A DNA stretch of 49,938 nt from a bacterium. Its GTDB lineage: Bacteria > JAUVQV01 > DATDCY01. Shown here in pieces: positions 16,026 through 25,500 of this stretch. Each line of letters opens with the position of its first letter. Within the stretch, counting starts at the first letter, position 1. The notes under the pieces are model-generated. The model searched no databases and was not told the origin of the DNA. It saw nothing but the letters and a program-made list of their open reading frames with translations. Location of the stretch: assembly GCA_036524115.1 (NCBI GenBank), contig DATDCY010000335.1:1-49938 (forward strand), given 5' to 3'. A program made the translations under genes and the position numbers.

Positions 16026-16709
16026 ATGGGGTGGCTGATCGTCGTCGCGACGTACCTCGCCGTCGCCGCGCTCTACCTGCGGCTGGCGGCGCACGCCCTG
16101 CGGTGGGCGGAAGCCGCGTGGCGCGCGCCGGCCGCACCGCGACGCGGCGCGGCGAGCACGCTCCGTGCCGCCGCCGGCGCGGCGCTGGACATCGCGCTCC
16201 TGCGCCGCCTCTTCCTGGTCAACCCCGCCCTCTGGCTGGGCGAATGGGTCTTCCATGTCTCCCTGCTCCTCGTCCTCACGCGGCACCTGCGCTACTTCCT
16301 CGAACCGGTGCCCGCCTGGGTCGCCGGAACCCAGACCCTGGGCTGGATGGCGGGCTTCGTCCTCCCGGCCGCGCTCCTCTACGTCCTCGCGTGGCGGCTG
16401 ATCCCGGGGCGCGAACCGTTCTCCTCGCGGGCGAACCTGCTCGTCCTGCTCGACCTCCTCGGGCTGGCTGCCACCGGCCTGCTCCTGGCAACGCGTCACC
16501 GCGTGGACCTCGTGCAGGTGAAGGCTTACGCGCTTGGGATCGTGACGTTCCGGCCCGCACCGCCCCCCGCGGACTGGCTGCTCGCCACGCACCTGGCCCT
16601 GGTGCTCGCGCTGGCGCTCTACGTTCCGAGCCACGTGCTCACGGCGCCGTTGACGCTGCTGGACGCCCGCCGGCGCGACCGCGAGCGGGAGGGGATTCTC
16701 CATGACTGA
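16026..16709 (+). CDS. NarI/HdrE-like membrane cytochrome b subunit
   Basis: 227 residues with about five hydrophobic segments. The layout matches the gamma subunit of respiratory nitrate reductase and HdrE-like proteins: LVNPALWLGEWVFHVSLLLVLTRHLRYF, then further helices and HLALVLALALYVPSHVLTAPL. Several His residues in or near helices (WVFHVS, TRHLRY, ATHLAL, PSHVL) could ligate two hemes b. The stop overlaps the next gene's start by 8 bp, and that gene encodes an HdrD-like protein. The pair probably exchanges electrons between the quinone pool and a cytoplasmic Fe-S partner. Direction and substrate are unknown. Confidence 0.75.
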   Translation: MGWLIVVATYLAVAALYLRLAAHALRWAEAAWRAPAAPRRGAASTLRAAAGAALDIALLRRLFLVNPALWLGEWVFHVSLLLVLTRHLRYFLEPVPAWVAGTQTLGWMAGFVLPAALLYVLAWRLIPGREPFSSRANLLVLLDLLGLAATGLLLATRHRVDLVQVKAYALGIVTFRPAPPPADWLLATHLALVLALALYVPSHVLTAPLTLLDARRRDREREGILHD

Positions 16710-17901
16710 GCGGCGCCTCGGCGCCGGGCTCTCGCCCGCGCAGCTCATCGAGATCGACGCCTGCACGCAGTGCGGCGAGTGTCTCAAGCGCTGCCCGGTG
16801 CAGGACGTGACCGGGAACCCCTCGATCTCGCCGCCGGAGAAGATCCGCATGTTCCGCGAGTTCCTGCGCGCCAGCGGCGGGCTCAAGGCGCGGCTGTTCG
16901 GGCCGGGAGCCATGGACCCGCGCCTGCTGCAGGACTTCGTCCGCGCCGTCTACGAGTGCACCACCTGCGGCGCCTGCGGCCAGGCCTGCCCCGTGGGCAT
17001 CTTCACCCAGCGGCTCTGGCCCATGCTGCGCGCCGAGATGGTCGCCAGCGGCCTCGGGCCGATCGGGCCGCAGACGGAGCTGCCGGGCGCCATCGCCCGG
17101 ACCGGCAACCCGTACGACAAGCCGGCGGCCGAGCGCTTCGCGCCCTGGTTCCCGCCGCACGTGCGCGTCGCGGAGCGCGCGGAGATCGGCTACTACGCCG
17201 GCTGCACCGGCTCCTACGAGGCGCAGCCGATGGTTCGCGGGGATGCGCTGGTGCTCGGCGCGATCGGCGAGCCGTTCACGATGCTCCCCGCCGAGGAGGA
17301 GGTCTGCTGCGGCTTCCCGCTGTTCATCACCGGCCAGTTCGGGCCGCTCGCCGACCTCGTGCGCCGCCTCGTGGAAGGCTACCGCGCCCGCGGCGTGAAG
17401 ACCCTCGTCTGCTCCTGTCCCTGCTGCGTGAACATCATGGCGCGCGATTGGCCCGCGCTCTACGGTGCGGAACTGCCCTTCCGGATCCGGCACATCACGC
17501 AGTTCGCAGTCGAAGCCCTGCGGGCCGGGAAGCTGCGCGTCCCCCGGCGCCTCGAGGAACGGGTGATCTACCACGACCCGTGCTACCTCAGCCGGGGTGT
17601 CGGCGTGATCGAGGAGCCGCGGGAGGTGCTGCGCGCGATCCCCGGCCTCGAACTGGTGGAGTTCGAGCGCCACGGCCTGGAGTCGCGCTGCTGCGGCTCG
17701 GGCGGGGCGGCGCGGAAGGTCTTCCACGAGAACGCGATCGCGATGGGCCGGCTCACGATCGACGAAGCGGTGGCGAAGCGCGCCGATCGGCTGATCCTCG
17801 CCTGTCCGGCCTGCCACGCGAAGGTCAACGAGGCGATGCGCGGCTACGAGCGCCAGGTGAAGATCTCGGACATCATGGAGCTGCTGGCGTCGCTGCTTTG
17901 A
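16702..17901 (+). CDS. HdrD/GlpC-like 4Fe-4S protein with two CCG domains
   Basis: 399 residues. Two ferredoxin-type motifs at the N-terminus: Cys21, Cys24, Cys27, Cys31 (CTQCGECLKRCP) and Cys86, Cys89, Cys92, Cys96 (CTTCGACGQACP). These are followed by two cysteine-rich CCG domains: YYAGCTGS with VCCGFPLF and SCPCC, then HDPCYLSRG with SRCCGSGG and ACPAC. CCG domains bind the noncubane 4Fe-4S cluster that reduces heterodisulfides in HdrB/HdrD. Fused with ferredoxin motifs and paired with a cytochrome b gene, this matches HdrDE-like or DsrMK-like modules. Actual disulfide substrate is unknown. Confidence 0.85.
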   Translation: MTERRLGAGLSPAQLIEIDACTQCGECLKRCPVQDVTGNPSISPPEKIRMFREFLRASGGLKARLFGPGAMDPRLLQDFVRAVYECTTCGACGQACPVGIFTQRLWPMLRAEMVASGLGPIGPQTELPGAIARTGNPYDKPAAERFAPWFPPHVRVAERAEIGYYAGCTGSYEAQPMVRGDALVLGAIGEPFTMLPAEEEVCCGFPLFITGQFGPLADLVRRLVEGYRARGVKTLVCSCPCCVNIMARDWPALYGAELPFRIRHITQFAVEALRAGKLRVPRRLEERVIYHDPCYLSRGVGVIEEPREVLRAIPGLELVEFERHGLESRCCGSGGAARKVFHENAIAMGRLTIDEAVAKRADRLILACPACHAKVNEAMRGYERQVKISDIMELLASLL

Positions 17902-17913
17902 GGGGGAGGCCTG

Positions 17914-18609
17914 CTACAGGCGCCCCGTCCTCCGGTACTCCTCGACGTAGAGCTTCACCGCCCGCAGCAGCAGCCAGTCAACCGTGACCTGGTTGTCGGC
18001 GGCGACGCGGATCAACTCGTCGATCAGCGCCTGATCGATGCCAGGCTGAGCGCGGTCCGCCGCGGACGGCGCCGTGAGGACCGGGGCGCCCTCGTCCGCC
18101 GACGCAACCGGCGGGACCGGCGCGGACGTCTCGCTTGGCGGCGCGCAGACCCCGCCGCGCCGCTCGTGCTCCGCCCTCAGCAGCGACATGAGCCCCGCGA
18201 TGTCCGCCTGCATCGTCGCGGCCAGCACCTCGGGCGGCAGGGCTGCGGCCGGCGCGCCTGTGGCGTCGGCACCGGGCGCATCGAGAAAGCCCGGGACCTC
18301 CGGCGGTCCATCCGCCGGCGCGCCCGCCGTCCCGGCGAGTGCGGCCATCCCCTCGACGCCGGGCATCCCCGCCGGCCCCGCAGCCCCCGGCGGCATCATC
18401 CCGCTCATACCCAGCATCATCATGGCGAGCGTGCGGGCGTGCTCGCCCTCCGGGATCTCGTGCTGCAGGACCTCGTCGAGCCGCCCCTCGGCGGCGGCCT
18501 GGGCCAGCCGGTCGGCGGTCAGGTCCGCCCCGCCCTGCTCCTGCCCTGGGATCTGCCTTCCGAACCGCGAGCGCGGCGGGTTCGGCAGCGGACGATCGTG
18601 CTCAGCCAT
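17914..18609 (-). CDS. Hypothetical protein with RHH-like C-terminus
   Basis: 231 residues, no family recognised. The N-terminus is polar (MAEHDRPLPNPPRSRFGRQI). The middle is rich in Ala, Gly, Pro and Met (MMMLGMSGMMPPGAAGPAGM) and probably disordered. The C-terminal 45 residues (IDQALIDELIRVAADNQ, then VTVDWLLLRAVKLYVEEYRR) look like a helical or ribbon-helix-helix-like module. The start is fixed by GGGAGGAG seven bases before the ATG. It follows the Mla-type operon on the same strand after 82 bp and converges with the HdrD-like gene. Confidence 0.6.
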   Translation of the reverse strand: MAEHDRPLPNPPRSRFGRQIPGQEQGGADLTADRLAQAAAEGRLDEVLQHEIPEGEHARTLAMMMLGMSGMMPPGAAGPAGMPGVEGMAALAGTAGAPADGPPEVPGFLDAPGADATGAPAAALPPEVLAATMQADIAGLMSLLRAEHERRGGVCAPPSETSAPVPPVASADEGAPVLTAPSAADRAQPGIDQALIDELIRVAADNQVTVDWLLLRAVKLYVEEYRRTGRL

Positions 18610-18691
18610 CGCATCTCCTCCCGGCGGCTTTCTCCAGCCTCGTGCGCACCATGATGCCACGCCATCGCAACCCCGGCCAGCCGCAGCCGGG

Positions 18692-19288
18692 CTAGGGCGC
18701 CGTCGCCGCGATCGCGCCCGCGACGTCCCTGCCGACGTCCCCCGTGAGTTGCGCGAGGCCCTTCGAGGCGGCCGCCAGGTAGTCCTCCACTCCATCACCG
18801 CCCACCGGCATCGCGACGCGGCGCACCCAGAACCCCAGCAGCCGGGACTGCGCCCCCACCAGCGAGACCTCGACCTCGATGACCGCCGAGCGCGCCGCGC
18901 GGTCCCACCAGAGGCCCCGCACGGTGCCGCAGAGGCGATAGTCGGCGTCGATGGGCGCCGGCGCGACGAAGACGGCCCCGAACAGGTCCAGGCGCCCGAG
19001 CGCCTCCCGCAACCGTGCAGCCACCATGTCCCCGGGCGGCGCCGCCCAGCGGTGATACGCGGCGAACGCCCAGCGCGACGCCGCCTCCCGCGTCGCGACG
19101 CGGTCGCTGTCGAACGGCGCCACGCCGGCGAACCTCGCGACCTCGATCGTCGGCCCCCCCGCGCGCAACCCCCCGCTCGGCAAGGCCGGCTCGAACGCAA
19201 ACCACACCGTGGGACGCGTTTCCTGTGACAGGCCGGCGCAGCCCGCGAGCAGCGCGGCGGCGGCCAACGCCACGATCCGTTCCTTCAT
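18692..19288 (-). CDS. ABC-type transport auxiliary lipoprotein (PqiC-like)
   Basis: 198 residues with a lipoprotein signal peptide: KERIVALAAAALLAGC, Cys16 being the lipidation site. The mature part (TIEVARFAGVAPFDSDRVATRE, AAPPGDMVAARLREAL, VAPAPIDADYRLCGTVRG) matches the ABC-type transport auxiliary lipoprotein/PqiC family. Its members sit in the outer membrane next to MCE proteins. GAAGGAGGAC precedes the ATG, and the start overlaps the mlaD stop by 4 bp (ATGA). This is the outer-membrane-side partner of the transporter. Confidence 0.82.
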   Translation of the reverse strand: MKERIVALAAAALLAGCAGLSQETRPTVWFAFEPALPSGGLRAGGPTIEVARFAGVAPFDSDRVATREAASRWAFAAYHRWAAPPGDMVAARLREALGRLDLFGAVFVAPAPIDADYRLCGTVRGLWWDRAARSAVIEVEVSLVGAQSRLLGFWVRRVAMPVGGDGVEDYLAAASKGLAQLTGDVGRDVAGAIAATAP

Positions 19289-20379
19289 CGGAAGTCCTCC
19301 TTCGGCGGCTTGCCGAGCAATTTCGCCGGATTGGCCTCGATCGACGTTGCCAGGCTCTCGAGCCGGCCGGCCGCCCTGTCGAGCCGGGACACCGCCTCCC
19401 CCAGCGAACGATTGAGGTCCGTCGCCAGCCGCTCCCAACGCTCCGCCGTCCTCGTCGCAGCCGCACCGGTATCTCCCACGCTCGCGGCCGCCGACTGCGC
19501 GGCCCCGCTGACGCCGGCCATCGCGTCCTCGATCTTGCGCTGCATGCTGTCGAGGCGCGCCCCGGCGTGCACCGCGGCGACCTCGGCCCTGATGTCCTCG
19601 GCGCCGCGTCGCAGGACCGCGGCGGCCGCCCGGGCGTCCTCGAGCGTCTGCGCGACCCGCGGGTCGCCGGCGACCGCCTCGACCGCGCGCGCGGCGCCCC
19701 CCACGCGCTCCGCGGCCCCGACGACGCCGTCGAGCGCGCGAGAGAGACGGGGGTCCTCGACAAGCGCGGCGGCCCGGCGGGTCAGGACCTCCAGCGAGTC
19801 CGCCGCCGCGGCCACCTTTGCCAGCGCCCGGTCGACCTCGGGCGCCTCGAAGCGCTGGCGGACGGCCGCGGCCGCGGCGCGGAATTCGGCGACGAGGCCG
19901 CCGACGTCGGTCCCGCGAAGGCTCTCCGCGATGCTGCCCAGCGCCTCCGTGAGACCGGAGAGGAACGAGGGCTGCGAGGGGATGTAGCGCTCCGGCGGCG
20001 CAAACGCGAGCTTCAGCGGGGCCGCGCCCGGCCGCGCGAAGTCGATGTCGATGACGCTCACGCCGGTGAGCCCCGAGGTCGTGACGCTCGCGCGCACCTG
20101 CTCCCCGGCGCGAAAATCCTGCTCGATGTCCATGCCCACCTCGACGAGCCTGCCGTCGGGGGCGATCCCGATCGCGGCGACGCGCCCGATCGGCACCCCC
20201 CGGAACTTCACCGCCGAGCCGACGTTCAGGCCGTGCACGCTCTCGTCGAAGTAGCTCACGTAGCGCAGGCGCCGCTCGAGGACGTGCGAGGCCCCGATCC
20301 AGACGAGCGCCGCGCAGAAGACCAGGAGCCCCCCGAGCAGGAAGGCCCCGACCTTGAGTTTGTCGGCCTCGGTGGCCAT
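19285..20379 (-). CDS. mlaD: MlaD-type MCE protein
   Basis: 364 residues: a single N-terminal membrane anchor (about 10-30), an MCE domain (about 38-115, with GLNVGSAVKFRGVPIGRVAAI and ASVTTSGLTGVSVIDI), then a long Ala-rich helical region to the C-terminus, longer than in E. coli MlaD. MCE proteins form hexameric rings in the periplasm that receive phospholipids. TAGGAGGG precedes the ATG, 9 bp after the ATPase stop. The extended helical tail may build a tunnel or bridge as in PqiB/YebT, which is inference. Confidence 0.88.
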   Translation of the reverse strand: MATEADKLKVGAFLLGGLLVFCAALVWIGASHVLERRLRYVSYFDESVHGLNVGSAVKFRGVPIGRVAAIGIAPDGRLVEVGMDIEQDFRAGEQVRASVTTSGLTGVSVIDIDFARPGAAPLKLAFAPPERYIPSQPSFLSGLTEALGSIAESLRGTDVGGLVAEFRAAAAAVRQRFEAPEVDRALAKVAAAADSLEVLTRRAAALVEDPRLSRALDGVVGAAERVGGAARAVEAVAGDPRVAQTLEDARAAAAVLRRGAEDIRAEVAAVHAGARLDSMQRKIEDAMAGVSGAAQSAAASVGDTGAAATRTAERWERLATDLNRSLGEAVSRLDRAAGRLESLATSIEANPAKLLGKPPKEDFR

Positions 20380-20388
20380 GCGTCCCTC

Positions 20389-21138
20389 CTAGACCGTCCG
20401 CTCGAAGAAGGCGCGGACCTTCGGGTTCGGGTGCCTGGCGCGCAGCTCGGCGGGCGGCCCCGCCGCGACGATGCCGCCGGCGCGCGCGTCGACCAGGATG
20501 CAGCGGCCGGCCACGGCGAAGGTGCTCGCCAGGTCGTGGGTGACCATCAGCACGGTGATGCCGAGGCCGCGGTTGAGCGTGAGAATCAGCCGGTCCAGGT
20601 CCGCCGCCGTCAGCGGGTCGAGGCCGGAGGTGGGCTCATCGAGCACGAGGATCTTCGGGTCCAGCGCCATGGCGCGCGCGATGCCCGCCCGCTTGCGCAT
20701 CCCGCCGGAGATCTGCGCCGGCAGCAGGTCCGCCGCGTCCGCGAGGCCGACGGTGGCGAGGGTCACGCGCGCGAGCAGGGCCGCCGTCGACGCCGGCAGG
20801 TCGGTGCGCGCCCGGATCGGGACGAGGACGTTCTCGGCAAGCGTCAGCGAGTCGAAGAGCGCGCCGGACTGGAACGCCACGCCAATGTCGCCAAGGACCG
20901 CATCGCGCGCGTCCTCGCCGGCGCCGACCAGCTCCCGCCCGGCCACGCGGAGGCTGCCGCCGAGCGCGGGCAGCAGGCCGAGGAGCGTCCGCACGAGCGT
21001 CGTCTTGCCGGCGCCGCTCTCGCCGAGGATGGCGAAGACCTCGCCCGCTGCGACATCGAAGGTGACCTCGCCCAGCAGCGGGGAGCCGGCGTAGCCCACC
21101 GCCAGCTGCTGCGCCTCGATCGCCGCGATCGCCCCCAT
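20389..21138 (-). CDS. mlaF: MlaF-type lipid transporter ATPase
   Basis: 249 residues with Walker A GESGAGKTT, a Q-loop VAFQSGALFDSLTLAENV typical of MlaF, signature SGGMRKRAGIARAM, Walker B ILVLDEPTSGLDP and the switch His in VTHDLAS. It lies between the permease (13 bp upstream) and the MCE protein gene. It energises phospholipid movement between inner and outer membranes together with the MlaE-type permease. Confidence 0.9.
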   Translation of the reverse strand: MGAIAAIEAQQLAVGYAGSPLLGEVTFDVAAGEVFAILGESGAGKTTLVRTLLGLLPALGGSLRVAGRELVGAGEDARDAVLGDIGVAFQSGALFDSLTLAENVLVPIRARTDLPASTAALLARVTLATVGLADAADLLPAQISGGMRKRAGIARAMALDPKILVLDEPTSGLDPLTAADLDRLILTLNRGLGITVLMVTHDLASTFAVAGRCILVDARAGGIVAAGPPAELRARHPNPKVRAFFERTV

Positions 21139-21151
21139 CCGCTCCCCCGTT

Positions 21152-22306
21152 CTAGAACGGCAGGTACGCCAGGATCACCGCGAACAGGGCGTCCGCCAGC
21201 ACGATCAGGAAGATGCCGGCCACGACGGAACCGGTCGCGGCGCGCCCCACCTGCTCGGCGCCGCCGCGGACGCCGAGGCCCCGGTAGCAGCCGACGGCGC
21301 TCACCAGCAGGCCGAACGTCAGGGACTTGACGATGCCGATCATCAGGTGGCGCACGGTGAGGATGGAGCGCGTCTCGGCGAGGTACTGGGGGATCGTGAG
21401 GTCCAGCTGCAGCACGCCCACGACCAGGCCGCCGGTGATGCCCGTCAGGTCCGAGAGCATGGCCAGGCACGGCATGGCGAGCACGACGGCCATCACGCGC
21501 GGCACCGCCAGGTGCGACACCGGCTCGAGGCCCATGGTCACCAGGGCGTCCACCTGGTCGTCGACGGCCATCGAGCCGAGCTCCGCGGCGAAGCCGCTGC
21601 CGGAGCGCCCGGCGACCAGCACCGCCGTCATGATCGGCCCGAGCTCGCGCACCATCGCGAGGGCCACGCCGTCGGCGACGTAGATGTTGGCGCCGTACTG
21701 CCGCAGCTGCAGCGCCCCCAGGAAGGCCATGATGAGCCCCATCAGCGTCGAGATGAGCGCCACGATCGGCGCCGCGTCGACGCCCGAGGTCTCGATCAGG
21801 CGGAAGGTCTCCGCCCAGCGCAGGCGGCGGCGCGCCAGATCGCGCGCGAAGGCGAGTGCCAGCGCGCCGGTGAAGGCGATGAGCCCCCGCGCATCGGCGG
21901 CGACCGCAAGGATGCCGCCGCCGACCTGCGCCACCACGTTCTGCCGGCGGACGGGCGCCCGCCCGGGCGCACCGACCAGCGCCTCCCAGTCGACCAGCGA
22001 GAGGATGCCGGCGGCGGTTCCCGCCCCCGTGATCTCGAGCCTGCCTCCGGATGGCCGCAGCGCGCGGTCGACCTCCAGGAGCACGGCCGCCCCCGCGCCG
22101 TCGAGGTACGCCACGGACGAGAGGTCCACGGACGCCGGCCGCGGCGCGCCCGCGAACCCCGACAGCAGGGCGCCGCGGGCGGTGGCCGCCGTCCGGTGCG
22201 AGAGGACGCCGGAGACGACGGCCCTCGTGCCGGCCGCCCCCCGCTCCCACGAAACAAGAAATCCGCTCTCTTCCACCGACAGGCACCACCATCCAGGGTT
22301 GTCCAC
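21152..22306 (-). CDS. mlaE: MlaE-type permease with N-terminal STAS domain
   Basis: About 384 residues. Residues to about 95 form a STAS-like domain (PASVDLSSVAYLDGAGAAVL). In E. coli that role belongs to the separate protein MlaB, so this is a fusion. The rest is an MlaE permease: FIAL-type helices, LGPIMTAVLVAGRSGSGFAAELG, MAVDDQVDALVTMGLEPV, then GIVKSLTFGLLVSAVGCYRG. First gene of the operon. The GTG start at 22306 has no clear ribosome site, and an in-frame GTG about 11 codons later is an alternative. Confidence 0.87.
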   Translation of the reverse strand: MDNPGWWCLSVEESGFLVSWERGAAGTRAVVSGVLSHRTAATARGALLSGFAGAPRPASVDLSSVAYLDGAGAAVLLEVDRALRPSGGRLEITGAGTAAGILSLVDWEALVGAPGRAPVRRQNVVAQVGGGILAVAADARGLIAFTGALALAFARDLARRRLRWAETFRLIETSGVDAAPIVALISTLMGLIMAFLGALQLRQYGANIYVADGVALAMVRELGPIMTAVLVAGRSGSGFAAELGSMAVDDQVDALVTMGLEPVSHLAVPRVMAVVLAMPCLAMLSDLTGITGGLVVGVLQLDLTIPQYLAETRSILTVRHLMIGIVKSLTFGLLVSAVGCYRGLGVRGGAEQVGRAATGSVVAGIFLIVLADALFAVILAYLPF

Positions 22307-22433
22307 GCGGAGTCAGCAGAGCCACCGCGGCCGATCAAGCGCATTTCCCGCGGCGCGCCGCGCTTGCCGCCGCGGTCCGCCGGGGCTTACAACGCAATAT
22401 ATATCGCCCCGGGAGCGGCCGCCGCGGGGCCCC

Positions 22434-22462
22434 TTGACATGTCCATATCTTGTGATTACAGT
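22434..22462 (+). promoter_or_regulatory. Sigma-70-type promoter for nrdJ
   Basis: TTGACA (22434-22439) and TACAGT (22457-22462) are spaced by exactly 17 bp, about 90 bp before the nrdJ ATG, in a local AT-rich patch. The -35 is a perfect consensus and the -10 matches 4 of 6. A NrdR-box-like AACGCAATATATATCG (22391-22406) lies just upstream. Confidence 0.65.
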
Positions 22463-22553
22463 TCGCCCGTCCACAACATATGGTAGGGGGCAGGGGCCCC
22501 TCACGATATCGGATTCGGGTAGCGAAGAGCGGTCTTCGAAGGAGAGTCACGCA

Positions 22554-25500
22554 ATGTCGACGCAGGCAGCCAGTGCAGTGGTCCCGTCTCTCACCAGCAA
22601 CGCCCTCACGGTGCTCAAGAAGCGCTACCTGAAGAAGAGCCCCCAGGGCGAGCCCCTGGAGAGCCCGGCCGACATGTTCCGCCGGGTGGCACGCGTCATC
22701 GCGGGCGCCGAGACGCTCTTCAACCCGGCCGCAGATGCCGAGGCCCTGGCGGAGACCTTCTACGCCCTGATGACGAACCTCGAGTTCCTCCCCAACTCGC
22801 CGACGCTGATGAACGCCGGCCGCGAGCTCGGCCAGCTCTCGGCGTGCTTCGTGCTGCCGGTCGGCGACTCGATCGAGGACATCTTCGACGCGGTGAAGTT
22901 CACGGCGCTGATTCACAAATCAGGGGGCGGTACTGGCTTCTCCTTCTCGCGGCTGCGGCCGGCCAACGACGTCGTGATGAGCACCACCGGCATCTCCAGC
23001 GGCCCGATCTCGTTCATGCGCGTCTTCGACCTCGCGACCGAGACCATCAAGCAGGGCGGCACGCGGCGCGGCGCGAACATGGGCATCCTGCGCGTCGACC
23101 ACCCGGACATCATGAACTTCATCCGCAGCAAGTCCGACCTCAAGTGCTTCAACAACTTCAACATCTCGGTGGGGCTGACCGAGGCCTTCATGCAGGCGGT
23201 CGCCGCCGACGGCGAGTACGACCTGGTCAACCCGCGCAGCCGGGAGATCGCCGGGCGGCTCAAGGCGCGCGAGGTCTTCGCGAGCATCGTGCACCACGCC
23301 TGGGCGACCGGCGAGCCGGGGATCGTCTTCCTCGACCGCCTCAACCGCGACAACCCGACGCCGCAGGTCGGCGAGATCGAGAGCACGAACCCGTGCGTCA
23401 CGGCGGAGACCTTCGTGCAGACGGCGGAGGGGCCGCGGCAGGTGCGGCAGCTGATCGGGCGGCCGTTCACGGCGCTGGTGAACGGCGCCGCGTTCGCCTC
23501 CGGGCCGCAGGGCTTCTTCGCGACCGGCACGAAGCCGGTCTTCCGGCTGCGCACCCGCGAGGGGCACTCGCTGCGGCTGACCGGCGATCATCCGGTGCGC
23601 CGCGCCGCGAGCGTGACGCGCGCCCGCGTCCTCGAGGAGTGGGTGCCGGCGGCGCAGCTCGAGCCCGGCGACCGCATCGTGCTGCACCGCCACGAGAGCC
23701 TCTGCTGGCCGGGGAAATACGGCGAGGCCGAGGGGTACCTGCTCGGCCTGCTGGTCGGCGACGGCACGCTCAAGGCCGACAAGGCGGTCCTCTCCGTGTG
23801 GCCGATGCGCAGCGCCGTCAACGGCGACACGACGGCCGACGGCATCGCCGGGGTGATGCGCGCGGCCGCGGGGTACGCCGAGGCGCTGCCCCACCGCAGC
23901 GACTTCGCCGGCTGGACCGAGGTCGCTGGGCGCGGCGAGCACCGGCTGGCGCTCGGCCACGTGAAGCGCGTCGGGGAGGACCTGGGCCTGGTCCCGGGCG
24001 CCAAGGCGATCACGCCGGCGCTCGAGCAGTGCTCCTCGGACTTCTGCCGCGCCTTCCTGCGCGGGCTCTTCGACGCCGACGGCTCGGTGCAGGGCTCGAC
24101 GGCCAAGGGTGTGAGCGTCCGTCTCGCCCAGAGCGACCTCGCCACGCTCGAGGCCGCGCAGCGCATGCTGCTGCGCCTCGGGATCGCGAGCACGATCTAC
24201 CGCGACCGGCGGCCCGCAGGGACCTCGGTGCTGCCGGACGGTCGCGGCGGGAGCGCCGCCTGCGCTGTCCGCGCGCAGCACGAATTGGTCGTCGCGCGCG
24301 AGAATCTCGCGGTCTTCGCCGAGCGCGTCGGCTTCCACGACACGGCGAAGGCGGCGCGACTGACCGCGGCGCTCGGCAGCTACCGCCGCACCCCCAACCG
24401 CGAGCGCTTCCTCGCGACGGTCGAAGCCCTGGAGGCGGACGGCACGGAGACCGTCTACGACGTGCAGGTCCCGGGTGCGAACGCCTTCGACGCCAACGGC
24501 CTGTTCGTCCACAACTGCGGCGAGCAGCCGCTGCTCCCGTACGAGTCCTGCAACCTCGGCTCGATCAACCTCGGGCGGATGGTGCGCGACGGCCGGGTCG
24601 ACTGGGCGCGCCTCGCGGAGGTCACGCGCCTCGCCGTGCGCTTCCTCGACAACGTCATCGAGGTCAACAACTACCCGCTGGACAAGATCCAGGAGATGAC
24701 GCACGCCAACCGCAAGATCGGCCTCGGCGTCATGGGCTGGGCGGACATGCTGATCGCCCTCGGCGTCCCCTACGACTCGCCCGAGGCGGTGGCCCTGGCC
24801 GAGCAGGTGATGCGCGCGGTGCGCGAGGAGGGGCACGCGGCCTCGCGGGGGCTGGCGCGCGAGCGCGGCGCGTTCCCGAACTTCAGGGGCTCGATCTTCG
24901 ACCGTCCCGGCGCCGAACCGATGCGCAACGCGACGATCACGACGATCGCGCCGACGGGCACGATCTCGATCATCGCCAACAGCTCCTCGGGCATCGAGCC
25001 GCTGTTTGCGGTCTCGTACGTGCGCACCGTGCTCGACAAGAACCGGCTGATCGAGGTCAACCCCGCCTTCGAGTGCATCGCCCGCGAGCGCGGCTTCTAC
25101 AGCGTGGAGCTGATGGAGCGCATCGCCGAGGCCGGCACCGTCCGCGGCATGGAAGGCGTGCCCGAGGACGTGCAGCGGGTCTTCGCGACGGCGCACGACA
25201 TCACCCCCGAGGTGCACGTGCGCATGCAGGCCGCGTTCCAGAAGCACACGGACAACGCGGTCAGCAAGACCGTGAACTTCTCCACCGAGGCCACCGAGGC
25301 CGACGTCGAGAAGGTCTTCCGGCTGGCGTACGAGCTGGACTGCAAGGGCGTCACGATCTACCGCGACGGCTCGCGCGAGGACCAGGTGCTCTCGACCGCG
25401 AAGAAGCACGAGGCGCCGCCGCTGCCCGGCATGACCGCGCCGGGCGCCGCGCCGGAGGCGCCGCGCGCGCCGGTGATCCGCCGCCGTCCCAAGGCGCTGC

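Noticed and set aside
21684-22553. In-frame extension upstream of the nrdJ ATG
   Set aside because: Low-complexity Ser/Arg/Pro sequence antisense to mlaE; the promoter and ribosome site place the start at 22554.
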